A DNA stretch of 64,000 bases from Chitinophaga flava (GCF_003308995.1 NZ_QFFJ01000002.1:1054001-1118000), one strand, 5' to 3'; positions 53,440-62,816 are shown, counted from the stretch's first letter. Numbers and translations are program-made. The notes: generated from the letters alone by a model not told the origin.

Positions 53440-56400
53440 TTAGAATCCAAGGTTGATGCCGGCGTTGAATACCCGCTGAACAGGGTAGCCGAGACCGTTA
53501 CCCCCCATTTCTACATCCCAGAGTTTGAATTGGCTGAACATCAGCAGGTTGAAGCCGTTGAGATATACCCGCAGCTGGCTGAGGCCATAACGTTTAAGAC
53601 CGCGCTGCGGCAGGGTATATCCGAGTTCTACGGTCTTTAGCCGGAGGAAGGCCCCGTTGCGCATCCACCAGGTGGAGGTTTGCAGATTGTTATTACGCTG
53701 GTCTACACTGAGTCGTGGCCAGAAGGCGTACAGATCGCGGTTATTTTCTGACCAGTGGTTGTCAGCAACTACCTGCAGAAGGCCATGCTGGTCTACAGTT
53801 GGAGAAACGCCGCCATCAGGATATGAATAATGTCCGGTAATAAAAGGGGCAATATCACCCGGACTGATAAAAATGGATGATCGGCCGGACCCCTGGAAAA
53901 ACGCGCTGATATCGAAAGCGCGGTAACCAAAGGTGAAGCCAAAGCCGTAGTTGATTTCGGGGGTGGTGGGGTATCCGATGGGCAGCAGATCGAGGTTAGT
54001 GATTTGTCCATCGCCATTGATGTCTTTGTATTTGATATCGCCGGCCATATAACCGCCGTAGTTCTGACGGGGAGAGTTCATCACTTCATGTTCATCCACA
54101 AAATAACGTTCTGCAACGAGGCCCCACATCTGTCTGATAGGATAACCGACTCTGGAGAGATACCTGTTTTGTTCGGGGTATTTAGGTTCTTCATTGACGA
54201 GTATTTTGCTGGTGGCATAGGTGAAAGTGCCGCGTACCTGTGCCCAGGCATTTTTGCCGAAATTTCTTTTGTAGTCGAGTGACATGTCCACACCACGGCC
54301 CATCGCTACGCCCACATTGGCTTGTGGTATAACATTGAGTCCCATGGTGCTGGGGATATAGGAGCGTGACATCAGGATGTTGGACCTGTGTTCCTGAAAG
54401 AAGTCGGCTTCCAGGCGGATGTTTTTAAAGAGCTCCAGTTCAAAGCCCAGGTTGGTTTTATACGCTTTCTCCCAGGTGATGTCTCTGTTTTCATAGCGGT
54501 TGATAACTACGCCAGGTTTGGCTTCTGTGAAGTTTTCTCCAAAAACATATGCATAACCTGCATTCAGGTTTACATCAGAGAGGTAGAAAAAGCGGTCATA
54601 GGTATTGCCGATCTGGTCGTTGCCCACGAGGCCATAGGTACCTCTGAGTTTGAGGCGTGTAATGACAGGCAACAGGCCGGAGAAGAATTGTTCGTTGCTG
54701 ACGTTCCAGCCGAAACCGATGGAGGGGAAGAAACCGAAGCGATGGTTTTTATCGAATCGTTCGGAACCGTTGTAACCGAAATTAAATTCCATCAGGTAAC
54801 GGTTATCGTATGCATAGGTAAAGCGTCCGGATACGCCCTGGTTGCGGCGTGGCAGGGAGGCGACAAGTGAGCCGGCATTGGCGGTGAGCTGATTGTTGAG
54901 GATGGCGATCAGCATGCCGCTGACAGCATGCCGTTCACGGATAACTTTATCATAGTTCACTGCTGCTTCAAGATAAGTAAAGGTGGTGATTTGTTTATCA
55001 CCCTGACTGAAGCTGAGGTATTCGGTACCATCGGTTTCATTCAGCAGATTGAGGCCTCTGAGCCCTTCTTCGGGGTCTATGCTGACGCTGTAGTAGAAGG
55101 GATTGTATTTACGGCTCATATTAAAAAGGGAATACCGTTTGGTATAGGTCATGAGCCTGGCGGAGAGTCCTTTGGTCAGGAAGTTGAAGTTTTGTTTCAG
55201 CTCCAGCTGTGCGATGAGCGTGGAGGTGGTTTCCTGCTGGAAGCCGGATACCGCATTGGCGAAGGGGTTGGTGTAGAAGGTTCCGTCTTCTGCTTTCATA
55301 TTACCGAACAACGGATGTTTTTCATCGGGGGCGAAGCTGGCGGGGAAGTAGGCTGGAAAGCGCACCGGATTGGCGCTCATAGCCTGCCGGAAAATTTCAC
55401 CGCCACCTCTGATAGGGCCGTTGTAATCGGAAAACCTGCCGGAAGTGCGTACGACGGCATCGGTGGTAGGTGTCAGTTTGATGTTGATATTGGAACGTAT
55501 TTCGTAGTTACGGCTTTTTACGTTGCTGTTGAAGTTATTGTCAGCGATGGTGCGGAGAACGCCGTTGTCGATGTTGTAGGTGGCGCCGATATAGTACTGG
55601 GCGCGGTCTACGCCGCCGTTCAGGTTGAGATTGTAACGCTGGTTGTTGGTATTGTCTTTTACCAGTTTATCGATCCAGTTGTTGTTAGGATATAGGTAGG
55701 GATCGTCGCCATCGGCGGTATGGGCTATTTTGCTTTGCAGGTATGGCCTGGTGGTGAGTGGTTCGCGTGTGATAACGGCTTCATTGGCGAGTTTCATGTA
55801 GGTCACGTTGTCGGCCAGTTTGAAGTTGCGGGTATTGGAGGACGTAGAGTTTTCGACGCGTACGTTGAAGCGTGTTTTGCCCAGTTGGCCTGATTTGGTG
55901 GTGACGAGTATGACGCCGTTGGCGCCTCTGGCTCCGTATAACGAAGAAGCGGTGGCATCTTTGAGGATGGAGAAGCCGGCGATATCGTCTGGCTGTATGC
56001 GGGCGAGATCGGAGGGGCCCATTTCCATACCGTCTATCAGTATCAGCGGATCTACTTTGCCGCTGCCAAAAGAGGTGATACCGCGGATAAAAAATTCGGC
56101 ATTGTCTCTGCCGGGTTCTCCGCTGCGCTGGTAGGAGATAACGCCGGCCAGCCTTCCGGCGAGCATGGTGGTGAGGTTGCTGGTAGGGCCTTTCAGCTCT
56201 TTGGGGTTGATGGTGGTGACAGAGCCTACCATGCTGGTTTTTTTCTGTGTGCCGTAGGCCACCACGGCTACTTCGTTGAGTTTGCTGTCTACCGGCTGTA
56301 ATACAGCGTTGACGATGCCGCTGCGGGTGACAGGTATTTCCTTTTTGTCGAAACCGATATAGGTAAATACCAGTATATCCCTAACGGGCATACGAAAAGT

Positions 56401-56916
56401 GTAGTTGCCGGTGGCATCAGTTTGTACGCCTTTCCTGGGGTCTGAGCGGAGGGTGACGGATACGCCGGGGAGACCGAGGCCGCTGCTGTCGGTTACCTTG
56501 CCTCTGATAACGATGGCGGAGTCGGTGGTGGAACTACGTAGGGGCGTTGGCGTATCTCTGTCCCGGATGATGATGGTGTTGCCTACTATCGCCCAGGAGA
56601 GGGGAAGCCCTTTCATACAGGCGTTTATGGCTTCTTCGGTGGTAGCGTTGGCAATGGCGATATCGATGCCTTGTGTGCGCTGCAGCATCTGGCGGTCGCC
56701 GATAAAGCTGCATCCGGTTTGTTTGCGGATGGATTTAAGCACTTCCAGTAATGAGGCGTCCTTCCTGTGGAGGGTTACCTTCTGGCCGAAAGCGCCAGCG
56801 GTAACCTGCAGGGTGGCTGCGATCATCAAAATGAGCGTCAGTTTCATAAACAGCAGAATTTTGGCGGGCAGGCCACAGGCCTGCATACCACGTTTGACCT
56901 TTTGTTTAAAAAGCAT
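53440..56916 (-). CDS. SusC/RagA-type TonB-dependent outer-membrane transporter with STN domain
   Basis: A 1158-residue SusC homologue. The signal peptide ends near AFGQ; the STN domain covers about 50-115 (ASLLEVLKSIRKQTGCSF), then a carboxypeptidase-like domain (VTDSSGLGLPGVSVTLRSD), the plug (MLAGRLAGVISYQRSGEPG, DATASSLYGARGANGVILV) and the barrel ending VFNAGINLGF. The STN domain suggests signalling to the FecR encoded upstream. It has no Shine-Dalgarno-like sequence before the ATG. The gap to fecR holds a predicted antisense RNA whose -7 box begins opposite the start codon. Confidence 0.95.
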   Translation of the reverse strand: MLFKQKVKRGMQACGLPAKILLFMKLTLILMIAATLQVTAGAFGQKVTLHRKDASLLEVLKSIRKQTGCSFIGDRQMLQRTQGIDIAIANATTEEAINACMKGLPLSWAIVGNTIIIRDRDTPTPLRSSTTDSAIVIRGKVTDSSGLGLPGVSVTLRSDPRKGVQTDATGNYTFRMPVRDILVFTYIGFDKKEIPVTRSGIVNAVLQPVDSKLNEVAVVAYGTQKKTSMVGSVTTINPKELKGPTSNLTTMLAGRLAGVISYQRSGEPGRDNAEFFIRGITSFGSGKVDPLILIDGMEMGPSDLARIQPDDIAGFSILKDATASSLYGARGANGVILVTTKSGQLGKTRFNVRVENSTSSNTRNFKLADNVTYMKLANEAVITREPLTTRPYLQSKIAHTADGDDPYLYPNNNWIDKLVKDNTNNQRYNLNLNGGVDRAQYYIGATYNIDNGVLRTIADNNFNSNVKSRNYEIRSNINIKLTPTTDAVVRTSGRFSDYNGPIRGGGEIFRQAMSANPVRFPAYFPASFAPDEKHPLFGNMKAEDGTFYTNPFANAVSGFQQETTSTLIAQLELKQNFNFLTKGLSARLMTYTKRYSLFNMSRKYNPFYYSVSIDPEEGLRGLNLLNETDGTEYLSFSQGDKQITTFTYLEAAVNYDKVIRERHAVSGMLIAILNNQLTANAGSLVASLPRRNQGVSGRFTYAYDNRYLMEFNFGYNGSERFDKNHRFGFFPSIGFGWNVSNEQFFSGLLPVITRLKLRGTYGLVGNDQIGNTYDRFFYLSDVNLNAGYAYVFGENFTEAKPGVVINRYENRDITWEKAYKTNLGFELELFKNIRLEADFFQEHRSNILMSRSYIPSTMGLNVIPQANVGVAMGRGVDMSLDYKRNFGKNAWAQVRGTFTYATSKILVNEEPKYPEQNRYLSRVGYPIRQMWGLVAERYFVDEHEVMNSPRQNYGGYMAGDIKYKDINGDGQITNLDLLPIGYPTTPEINYGFGFTFGYRAFDISAFFQGSGRSSIFISPGDIAPFITGHYSYPDGGVSPTVDQHGLLQVVADNHWSENNRDLYAFWPRLSVDQRNNNLQTSTWWMRNGAFLRLKTVELGYTLPQRGLKRYGLSQLRVYLNGFNLLMFSQFKLWDVEMGGNGLGYPVQRVFNAGINLGF

Positions 56917-56929
56917 AAATTTGGTGTGC

Positions 56930-57028
56930 TTGGTTTAATGTGATAAAAATTCAATCAGTCCACTGATGAAAAAGGATCCGGCCAGGCAATACTTTCCCCG
57001 GACGCGTCGCAACCGCGTCTGGGTTTTT
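56930..57028 (+). ncRNA. predicted antisense RNA opposite the susC leader (locus 2)
   Basis: On the plus strand, antisense to susC, -33 TTTG (56893-56896) is followed after 19 bases by a perfect -7 box TAAATTTG (56916-56923), whose first base lies opposite the A of the susC ATG. The RNA would start near 56930 and end at a 27-nt hairpin (56997-57023): outer stem 3 bp, one A-C mismatch, inner stem GACGCG/CGCGTC, 7-nt loop, then T5. It is about 99 nt and covers most of the leader. The hairpin matches that of 30357-30450 in geometry and loop (TCGCAA on the RNA strand), with compensatory stem changes. Confidence 0.58.
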
Positions 57029-57091
57029 CTCCGGCTCTATCCGTGGTTTGGAATTACATGTTGCTAATTTTGGTTGACGTGATAATTGGTT

Positions 57092-58231
57092 TTACGGTGT
57101 TACGATAATCTTTCTGTTTATTGTCCTGAAGTGTATTTTTCCTGTGAACTCCAGTATTTTCAATACTTCGCCCAGGTTTTCATTCCGTGAAATATCTCCT
57201 ATAAATGCCTGGTCGCTGATATTACCTTCATATTCCACGCTTACATCGTACCAGCGTTCCAGTTGATGCATGATGTCGCGGATGTTACCGTTGAAGATAA
57301 AGCGCCCATCTTTCCAGGCTGTTTCCTGGTCAGGGTCTACCGTGCGTATACTGATCGTATGGCTGCTATGGGTGCATACCGACTGCTGGCCGGGTGTAAG
57401 TTGTTGTGGGGCGCTGCCATTGGATACCGCTACTTTCCCTGCTGTCAGGGTGGTACGGATATTATTTTCTTCCGGATAGGCGCTGACGTTAAAATGGGTT
57501 CCCAGCACGTTGATTTGTGTAGTGCCGGCTTTTACAATAAAGGGTTTGCGTGCATCCTGTGCTACTTCAAAATAAGCTTCTCCTGTAATTTCCACCGTAC
57601 GGTCGTTACCGTTAAAGGCTATGGGGAAACGGATGGAAGAAGCTGCGTTTAGCCATACCCGTGTGCCGTCCTGCAGAAGCAGCTGGTATTGGCCGCCCCT
57701 GGGCGTGGAGAGGGTGTTGTATACAGTGGCTCCCTGGTAAGGCCGTGGGTTGTATTGCAGTAAACCGGCTGTTATATTCAAAACGTGGCTGGGCCTTGTT
57801 TGTGTGGTGCTGTCCAGCTCCAGCGTTGTACCATCAGCCAGTTGCAGGATAGCTTTGTTGCCGCCGGCATGAATAACCGCCGCTGTGGCGGGCTGGCGGT
57901 ACTGACGGACCGTATGCCAGCCGGCATAACCGGCACCTGCGATCAGCAGCGCGATCCCGGCTGCGATAGACAGCCGTTTTTTCCAGGAAGACAGTGGCAC
58001 TACCCGGGCTGGTGGCCGGTCCAGTTCCCTGAGTATACGGTCCAGCAACGCTTTGTTGGCAGGCAGCCATATAGGATGTTGTTCCATCAGCGCCGTGTAT
58101 TCGTCCAGCAGGACTTGTACTTCCTGCAGCGGTTGTTCATGGATCCACTGTTCAAAGGCTGCATGTTCTTCAGGGGTGGCGGTCCCGGCTGCATATCTTT
58201 TTACAAACAGGGCTGCTTCTTCATTGTTCAT
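57092..58231 (-). CDS. FecR family anti-sigma factor
   Basis: A 379-residue inner-membrane anti-sigma factor from the ATG at 58231 (MNNEEAALF; a GTG at 58252 is an alternative). The N-terminal 85 residues are cytosolic, a membrane segment lies near 86-106 (SIAAGIALLIAGAGYAGW), the periplasmic FecR domain has TPRGGQYQLLLQDGTRVWLNAASSIRFP and VEITGEAYFEVA, and the DUF4974-type end has FIFNGNIRDIMHQLERWYDVSVEYEG. It should sense the STN domain of the SusC encoded 175 bases downstream and release the ECF sigma encoded upstream. Confidence 0.92.
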   Translation of the reverse strand: MNNEEAALFVKRYAAGTATPEEHAAFEQWIHEQPLQEVQVLLDEYTALMEQHPIWLPANKALLDRILRELDRPPARVVPLSSWKKRLSIAAGIALLIAGAGYAGWHTVRQYRQPATAAVIHAGGNKAILQLADGTTLELDSTTQTRPSHVLNITAGLLQYNPRPYQGATVYNTLSTPRGGQYQLLLQDGTRVWLNAASSIRFPIAFNGNDRTVEITGEAYFEVAQDARKPFIVKAGTTQINVLGTHFNVSAYPEENNIRTTLTAGKVAVSNGSAPQQLTPGQQSVCTHSSHTISIRTVDPDQETAWKDGRFIFNGNIRDIMHQLERWYDVSVEYEGNISDQAFIGDISRNENLGEVLKILEFTGKIHFRTINRKIIVTP

Positions 58232-58311
58232 AAAGCTACATTTTGGTTGCACAGCTTATATAAAGACACGCATACTCCAAAATAAGACAGGTCAATTAGA
58301 AAAAAAATTTT

Positions 58312-58905
58312 TTAATTGTCGAAAAGAGTGAGGAAAATCAGAAGGGCGGCGGAGATATCTCCGTGTTTTTGCAGGTAGTCACGTATAAAATCGGAGGCGG
58401 CATACAGGTGCTGTTTCACCGCAGAAGAGGAAATATGAAGCTGACTGGCAATTTCATGGGTATTGAGGCCATTTTCATAACTCAACCGGAACACTTCCTG
58501 CCGGCGCTTAGGTAGTTTGCTGATTGCATCACTGGCCAGCTCGTAATATTGTTTGTATTGTAATAACTCGCCTGCATCGGCATTTTCAGGCGTATCACCG
58601 GAGGCCATTAATTGTTGCACCCGCATTTTCACCTTGGCACTCCTGAAATAATTCAGCACCTGATTGCGGGTAACCCGAAACAGAAAGCTACGCAGCGACC
58701 GGATCTCACCTAGTGTCTCCCTTTTCATCCAGATACGGGTGAATACATTCTGCAGGATATCTTCTGCATCTTCCTTCGACCGGATAAAAAGATAGATATA
58801 GCGGTATAGTTCGCCCGCATGCTGTTCGTACAGCAGTACAAAAGACTCCCTGTCTCCGCTGTACAGGCCTGTCGCTATATCCGCATCATCCGGAAGATTA
58901 TTCAT
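58312..58905 (-). CDS. ECF sigma factor (SusCD-locus type)
   Basis: A 197-residue ECF sigma. Region 2 (FVLLYEQHAGELYRYIYLFIRSKEDAEDILQNVFTRIW, RSFLFRVTRNQVLNYFR) and region 4 (LPKRRQEVFRLSYENGLNTHEIASQLHISSSAVKQHLYAA) are complete. It is the first gene of the minus-strand SusCD locus, 80 bases before the FecR gene. It is only distantly like the sigma at 28420-29013, so the two loci should recognise different promoters. A conserved hydrophobic tail follows region 4. Confidence 0.93.
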   Translation of the reverse strand: MNNLPDDADIATGLYSGDRESFVLLYEQHAGELYRYIYLFIRSKEDAEDILQNVFTRIWMKRETLGEIRSLRSFLFRVTRNQVLNYFRSAKVKMRVQQLMASGDTPENADAGELLQYKQYYELASDAISKLPKRRQEVFRLSYENGLNTHEIASQLHISSSAVKQHLYAASDFIRDYLQKHGDISAALLIFLTLFDN

Positions 58906-59241
58906 ATCAGGTCCATGAAATTACACGTTGCTGTTGGCAGCTTTAAGATAGATAAAAGAGATTAATAATTATTGTAGGATACTAAAAAAATCCTCTAGCG
59001 GGTTTATACTTGAGCGAAAATGAGACACTATATAGACTATCCTGTACCTTTGGCCAATAGTAGTTAAAAATGATAGCGAAAATAATTAGAAAGTATGGCA
59101 ATTAAAGGAGAATCCGGAATCTGATTTTGTTGTGAGATCTAAAAGTGTTAAGTATGTAGTTGTTTGATATATGAAAGAGGTAAATCCCTATTTTAAATAA
59201 TCAGAGTGCGTCTTTAAGTATTGACCGTAAATGAACAAATA
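58906..59241. other. AT-rich intergenic region
   Basis: About 335 bases, clearly more AT-rich than the SusCD locus beside it. It must hold the minus-strand promoter of the ECF sigma gene, but I see no full TAnnTTTG box. No gene, repeat or IS end is evident. Confidence 0.4.
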
Positions 59242-59610
59242 ATGGAATTTGATTTTGATGACTGCTATTGGCATGATTCTATACTTGAAAGTATATTCAT
59301 CGATAGAAGCGATCCGGGGAATAATGATAGTGTGGAAATGGTAATTGATTGGTATGACCAGCCTAGGTCCAAACTTGTTTTCAAAAAGGTCTACTTATAT
59401 AAGGCTACCATGAATTTTGGAATTATTGCCAAAGAATCAATAGATATGGCTTATATAACTCCCGAAGATGACGAAGATCTGGTTGGTTTTTACAAAGGAT
59501 GGAAAGGAGCTTTCGACCACGTTAAAATGAATTGCTATGTGATAAAGACGAATTCAACAGGAGGTGAGATTAAGATATTAGCGGAAGGAGTGCAGGAAGT
59601 GAAAATATAG
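59242..59610 (+). CDS. small acidic protein of unknown function
   Basis: A 122-residue protein from the ATG at 59242 (MEFDFDDCYWHDS; an upstream TTG at 59221 is in frame). It is acidic, has no signal peptide, and has the motif YWHDSILESIFIDR, then VEMVIDWYDQPRSKLVFKKVYLY. Small WHDS-type proteins of this form occur near toxin-immunity and antibiotic genes in Bacteroidota, but I do not recognise the family. It is AT-rich like the convergent esterase-like gene next to it. Function not assigned. Confidence 0.6.
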   Translation: MEFDFDDCYWHDSILESIFIDRSDPGNNDSVEMVIDWYDQPRSKLVFKKVYLYKATMNFGIIAKESIDMAYITPEDDEDLVGFYKGWKGAFDHVKMNCYVIKTNSTGGEIKILAEGVQEVKI

Positions 59611-59644
59611 CGTCACTGATAGCGGATAAGGGTTGCTGCGACAA

Positions 59645-60931
59645 TTATTTTATAATTTCACATGGATACATTTTCCTTATAAAAAATACACCATCATATA
59701 TCTGATTCCAGACTGCCTTATGGTTCTTATGATACCACCGGGGTCTTATGGCACCAGACATATAAAAACCTATATTATTCTGTTGCGGATTTTGGTTGTT
59801 AAATTTCTTAAAATCAACAAATGCATAATCATAGCTGCTGTTAATCCATCTTTCGAAGCTGTTGCTTTGAGGGGGCGCAACTTTATCCTTTTCCTTCCGG
59901 GTTAGGCGACCTGCAGTCCCTTCAAAAGAAGTAAACCCGATAATATAAGTTTTATGGGAAAAATCACTGTTGGTAAAAATATTCCCCATGGGATTCGCCT
60001 CATTCAGAAAACTTTCTTCAAAATGACCTGCGTATTTTGATACATGGTAGTTATGTGCCCATACAATAATCTTCTCATTTGCGTACTTATGTTTTGCCAG
60101 CCAGGTAAGGTTCATGGCCATCTGTGTGTCCCTTGTGTTAGACTCTTTCCAGTAGTTGGTGCCAATAGCCTGAAATTCGACATTTTCGGCCATCAGGTTG
60201 TCAACCAACAACAGCCAGAAATCATTTGGCGCAACCTGCTCTTTCAGCTCGGCTTTTATTCTGGTCAGATAGCCTAAGTACCGGTTGTTTAAACTGGTGT
60301 CTTTGATATTTTTACCCCAATTTTTCATCACATTTACTACTTCTGTCTGGTAGTTTTCTGACAACGTTATAGATAGTTTTAATCTTCTTATCGTACTATC
60401 CAATTTGATCATAACATTATGTATCTCCACCTGCGGATCAAATCCCGAAAGCTGTAGTGGAGATCCACTTTTAAAAGTGGAAGGAATATAATTATAGAAT
60501 AATTCCTGACAAGCGGTACAGTAAGCCCAAATTGGATAAACTGTTTTTTTAATGAAAGAATCAATTACCTGATTATCCTTCTTTATTTGGTCCCAGCCAT
60601 AATTCAGACCAAAAAAATCATCTTCAAAGGCGAGTACATTAAATCCTTTTTGCTCATGCAGATATTTTATGAGTCTCGTTTTGGCCAAAAATGCCGGTGC
60701 GTCACCGTGATCTTGTTCTCCCAGCATAACGATAGTTGCATCACCAATCGCATCTCCAATTACCTGAAGGTCTTTGTAATTGATAGAATCCGGGTCAACT
60801 GTATAAATCCGGTTCGCATTCTCTTTTACATATTTTTCAATATTTTCCTGAGCATAACTATTCAATCCAAATAATAAGGTAATAATAAGAATACCATTCC
60901 CGCATAAAAGTTTGGATATTACTGATTGCAT
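59645..60931 (-). CDS. erythromycin esterase-like hydrolase, exported
   Basis: A 428-residue exported protein (signal ending SYAQ). It has the family boxes LGEQDHGD with His75, LAFEDDFFG with Glu103, and WAHNYHVSK with His293/His296, and the later IIGFTSFEGTAG, in the order seen in Ere enzymes. Ere enzymes open the macrolide lactone ring, but the family is broad and the name does not prove macrolide activity; the signal peptide is unusual for resistance enzymes of EreA/EreB type. The gene is AT-richer than its neighbours, so it may have been acquired. Confidence 0.82.
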   Translation of the reverse strand: MQSVISKLLCGNGILIITLLFGLNSYAQENIEKYVKENANRIYTVDPDSINYKDLQVIGDAIGDATIVMLGEQDHGDAPAFLAKTRLIKYLHEQKGFNVLAFEDDFFGLNYGWDQIKKDNQVIDSFIKKTVYPIWAYCTACQELFYNYIPSTFKSGSPLQLSGFDPQVEIHNVMIKLDSTIRRLKLSITLSENYQTEVVNVMKNWGKNIKDTSLNNRYLGYLTRIKAELKEQVAPNDFWLLLVDNLMAENVEFQAIGTNYWKESNTRDTQMAMNLTWLAKHKYANEKIIVWAHNYHVSKYAGHFEESFLNEANPMGNIFTNSDFSHKTYIIGFTSFEGTAGRLTRKEKDKVAPPQSNSFERWINSSYDYAFVDFKKFNNQNPQQNNIGFYMSGAIRPRWYHKNHKAVWNQIYDGVFFIRKMYPCEIIK

Positions 60932-60961
60932 ACAAATTTGGTTGTAGTTATTTTTAACTCA

Positions 60962-61765
60962 TTATTTACGATATTCAAAAGTAGTCAATTTCTCTCCCAG
61001 TGGCTGATCAAACGAATAATAAGCCTTCATTTTGCTCACCTTGTTTTTGCTGTTGTATTCGTAGCTGAAAGTGTTAACATCCGTAGTACCGTTCCCGTTA
61101 ACTTGCTCTGCCTTGGTAACGTTGTTGGTGCAGAAGTATTCAACATTAAAACCACCATCCAGCAGCATAGCCTGAAAATCGGTGTAGATATGCGGTTTAT
61201 CGTCGAAGGTGTAGTTATAAACGTAGCTGGTATAGAGTGGGTCTGTTTTATCTCCGTATTCCTCCACTACACAGGTGATATTGTTGCCGGTCCATACGAG
61301 GGAGTAGGTATTGGTTACTCTGGCGTTGACGGTATTATAGTCCCGGATACGGAATACTTTTTCGGCTTTACCGTCAGCGCGGTAACGGATAGAATCCACC
61401 TGTGTGGAGGTTGGATTTTCCTGGAAAATGATCTTCTGTACTTTATTGTTCAAATATACCAGTTGGGTGATGAAGGGTGTGTTGCTTCCTGACTGAATAT
61501 TCCTTATTTCCTGAATTTTACCATCTGCGTATTTGATTGTCTCCACACCTGATCCGGCGGAAAGCCTGCGGTTCCACATGTAGGTGACTTTAGCGAGGGT
61601 CTTGTCATCATTGTATTGCAGTCGGGAAGTATCAGTTGGACTGTAAATGCCAACCAGCAAGCCTGACAAGGGATCGGTTTTGTCTTCAGGGGTAGTGTCG
61701 TCTTTTTTGGAGCAGGCGGCAAAAAGCAATGTTATCGCTGTTAAAGCCAGTAAATGTTTTTTCAT
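60962..61765 (-). CDS. lipoprotein of unknown function, paralogue 1
   Basis: A 267-residue lipoprotein from the ATG at 61765 (MKKHLLALTAITLLFAACSKKDD, lipobox AACS). The mature protein is a series of short beta repeats with Y-x-D/N-G-K turns (YADGKIQEI, YRADGKAEKVF, YNSKNKVSKM), similar to YD-like/DUF4595-type lipoproteins. It is a clear paralogue of the next gene upstream (shared CSKKDDTT, DSIRY/DSIGYGANGKAEKVF, EWTGNNIT, YTFDDKP, NNVTK). Function unknown. Confidence 0.8.
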   Translation of the reverse strand: MKKHLLALTAITLLFAACSKKDDTTPEDKTDPLSGLLVGIYSPTDTSRLQYNDDKTLAKVTYMWNRRLSAGSGVETIKYADGKIQEIRNIQSGSNTPFITQLVYLNNKVQKIIFQENPTSTQVDSIRYRADGKAEKVFRIRDYNTVNARVTNTYSLVWTGNNITCVVEEYGDKTDPLYTSYVYNYTFDDKPHIYTDFQAMLLDGGFNVEYFCTNNVTKAEQVNGNGTTDVNTFSYEYNSKNKVSKMKAYYSFDQPLGEKLTTFEYRK

Positions 61766-61813
61766 AAACGGGGTAGGGATATGATAGATACAGTTGTAGG
61801 TTGTAAATGACAA

Positions 61814-61841
61814 CGGCGGATGATCAGAAGATCATCCGCCG
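61814..61841 (-). terminator. 12-bp hairpin between the paralogous lipoproteins
   Basis: Perfect stem CGGCGGATGATC / GATCATCCGCCG with loop AGAA, directly after the stop of paralogue 2. The T-tract on the minus strand is weak, so it may reduce rather than stop read-through into paralogue 1. Confidence 0.75.
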
Positions 61842-61853
61842 GAAATGGATTTA

Positions 61854-62669
61854 TTATTTGTAGTATTCAAAGGTGTTCACCTCAGTACCTGATTGCTTAA
61901 AAGTATAGGTAGCTTTTTGTTTGATGACTTTGTTCTCACTGTTATATTCCAGTTCAAAGGTGTTGGTCCTGTTTGTAAGAGCTCCCTGGTCTCTGGTAAC
62001 TTTTGTTACGTTGTTGGCATTGAAAGCTTCAGGATCAAAACCATCTTCTAATAGCGTCATTAATATATCACCCTGATAGTTAGGTTTATCATCGAAGGTG
62101 TAGGTATCAATGGCTGTCAGCGGGCTGCCATCCGGAGCTGCCCAGTTAGCGGTAATCTTGGTGATATTATTACCGGTCCATTCCAGGACGTCGATCTGGA
62201 TATTTTTCTGTTTGGTTTTATCAGCAGGATCAGCTTCGTAATAGAATACTTTTTCTGCTTTGCCATTGGCGCCATATCCGATGGAGTCGATACGCGGCAG
62301 ACCGGTTGCCTGTGGTCTCACGATCTTCTGCAATTTATCACCTGCATAAATGTACTGCGCTACCAGTGTATTAGGACCGAATACCAGTGATTCGCTGTAA
62401 GCACTGAGCCATACTTCCGTCATTTTGTTGTTGGCATATTTGTAGGTGGAAATACCTCCGCCAACATCAGCTCCGTCAATCCAACCATAACGAACGCGCG
62501 AAACTGTTTTGTCGCTGTTGTACTCATAGCGTGCGGTATCAGTGATGCTGTACTCGCCTTTTAACAAACCTTTCAAATAGTTGTCTTCGGGTTGAGTAGT
62601 ATCGTCTTTTTTAGAACATGCAGTGAATAACAACGCCATGCCGGCCAGTGTGAGTAACGTTTTTTTCAT
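61854..62669 (-). CDS. lipoprotein of unknown function, paralogue 2
   Basis: A 271-residue lipoprotein (MKKTLLTLAGMALLFTACSKKDD, lipobox TACS). It shares the whole layout with the following paralogue at 60962-61765, including the KKDDTT linker, KGEYSITDTARYEYNSDKTVSRVRYGW (paralogue 1: VGIYSPTDTSRLQYNDDKTLAKVTYMW), DSIGYGANGKAEKVF and YTFDDKP. This is a tandem duplication that has already diverged well at the sequence level. The Y-x-D/N-x-K repeats suggest a beta-sheet surface protein. Function unknown. Confidence 0.8.
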   Translation of the reverse strand: MKKTLLTLAGMALLFTACSKKDDTTQPEDNYLKGLLKGEYSITDTARYEYNSDKTVSRVRYGWIDGADVGGGISTYKYANNKMTEVWLSAYSESLVFGPNTLVAQYIYAGDKLQKIVRPQATGLPRIDSIGYGANGKAEKVFYYEADPADKTKQKNIQIDVLEWTGNNITKITANWAAPDGSPLTAIDTYTFDDKPNYQGDILMTLLEDGFDPEAFNANNVTKVTRDQGALTNRTNTFELEYNSENKVIKQKATYTFKQSGTEVNTFEYYK

Positions 62670-62816
62670 AGGTTTTATTTGTATTTAATTTTCAATGGTA
62701 TCAAAAGTGGGTTAATATCACATCCGTACGGCTAAGATATATTGTGTTTTTTACATGTCCAAGTATTTGTAAGTAAAATTATTACATATGTAAATGTACT
62801 TATCAAGTTCGATGGT

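Noticed and set aside
54928..55695. A long plus-strand frame of 255 codons within susC of locus 2.
   Set aside because: The minus-strand SusC frame has a full domain order over this region. The plus-strand translation has no family motif and no start context.
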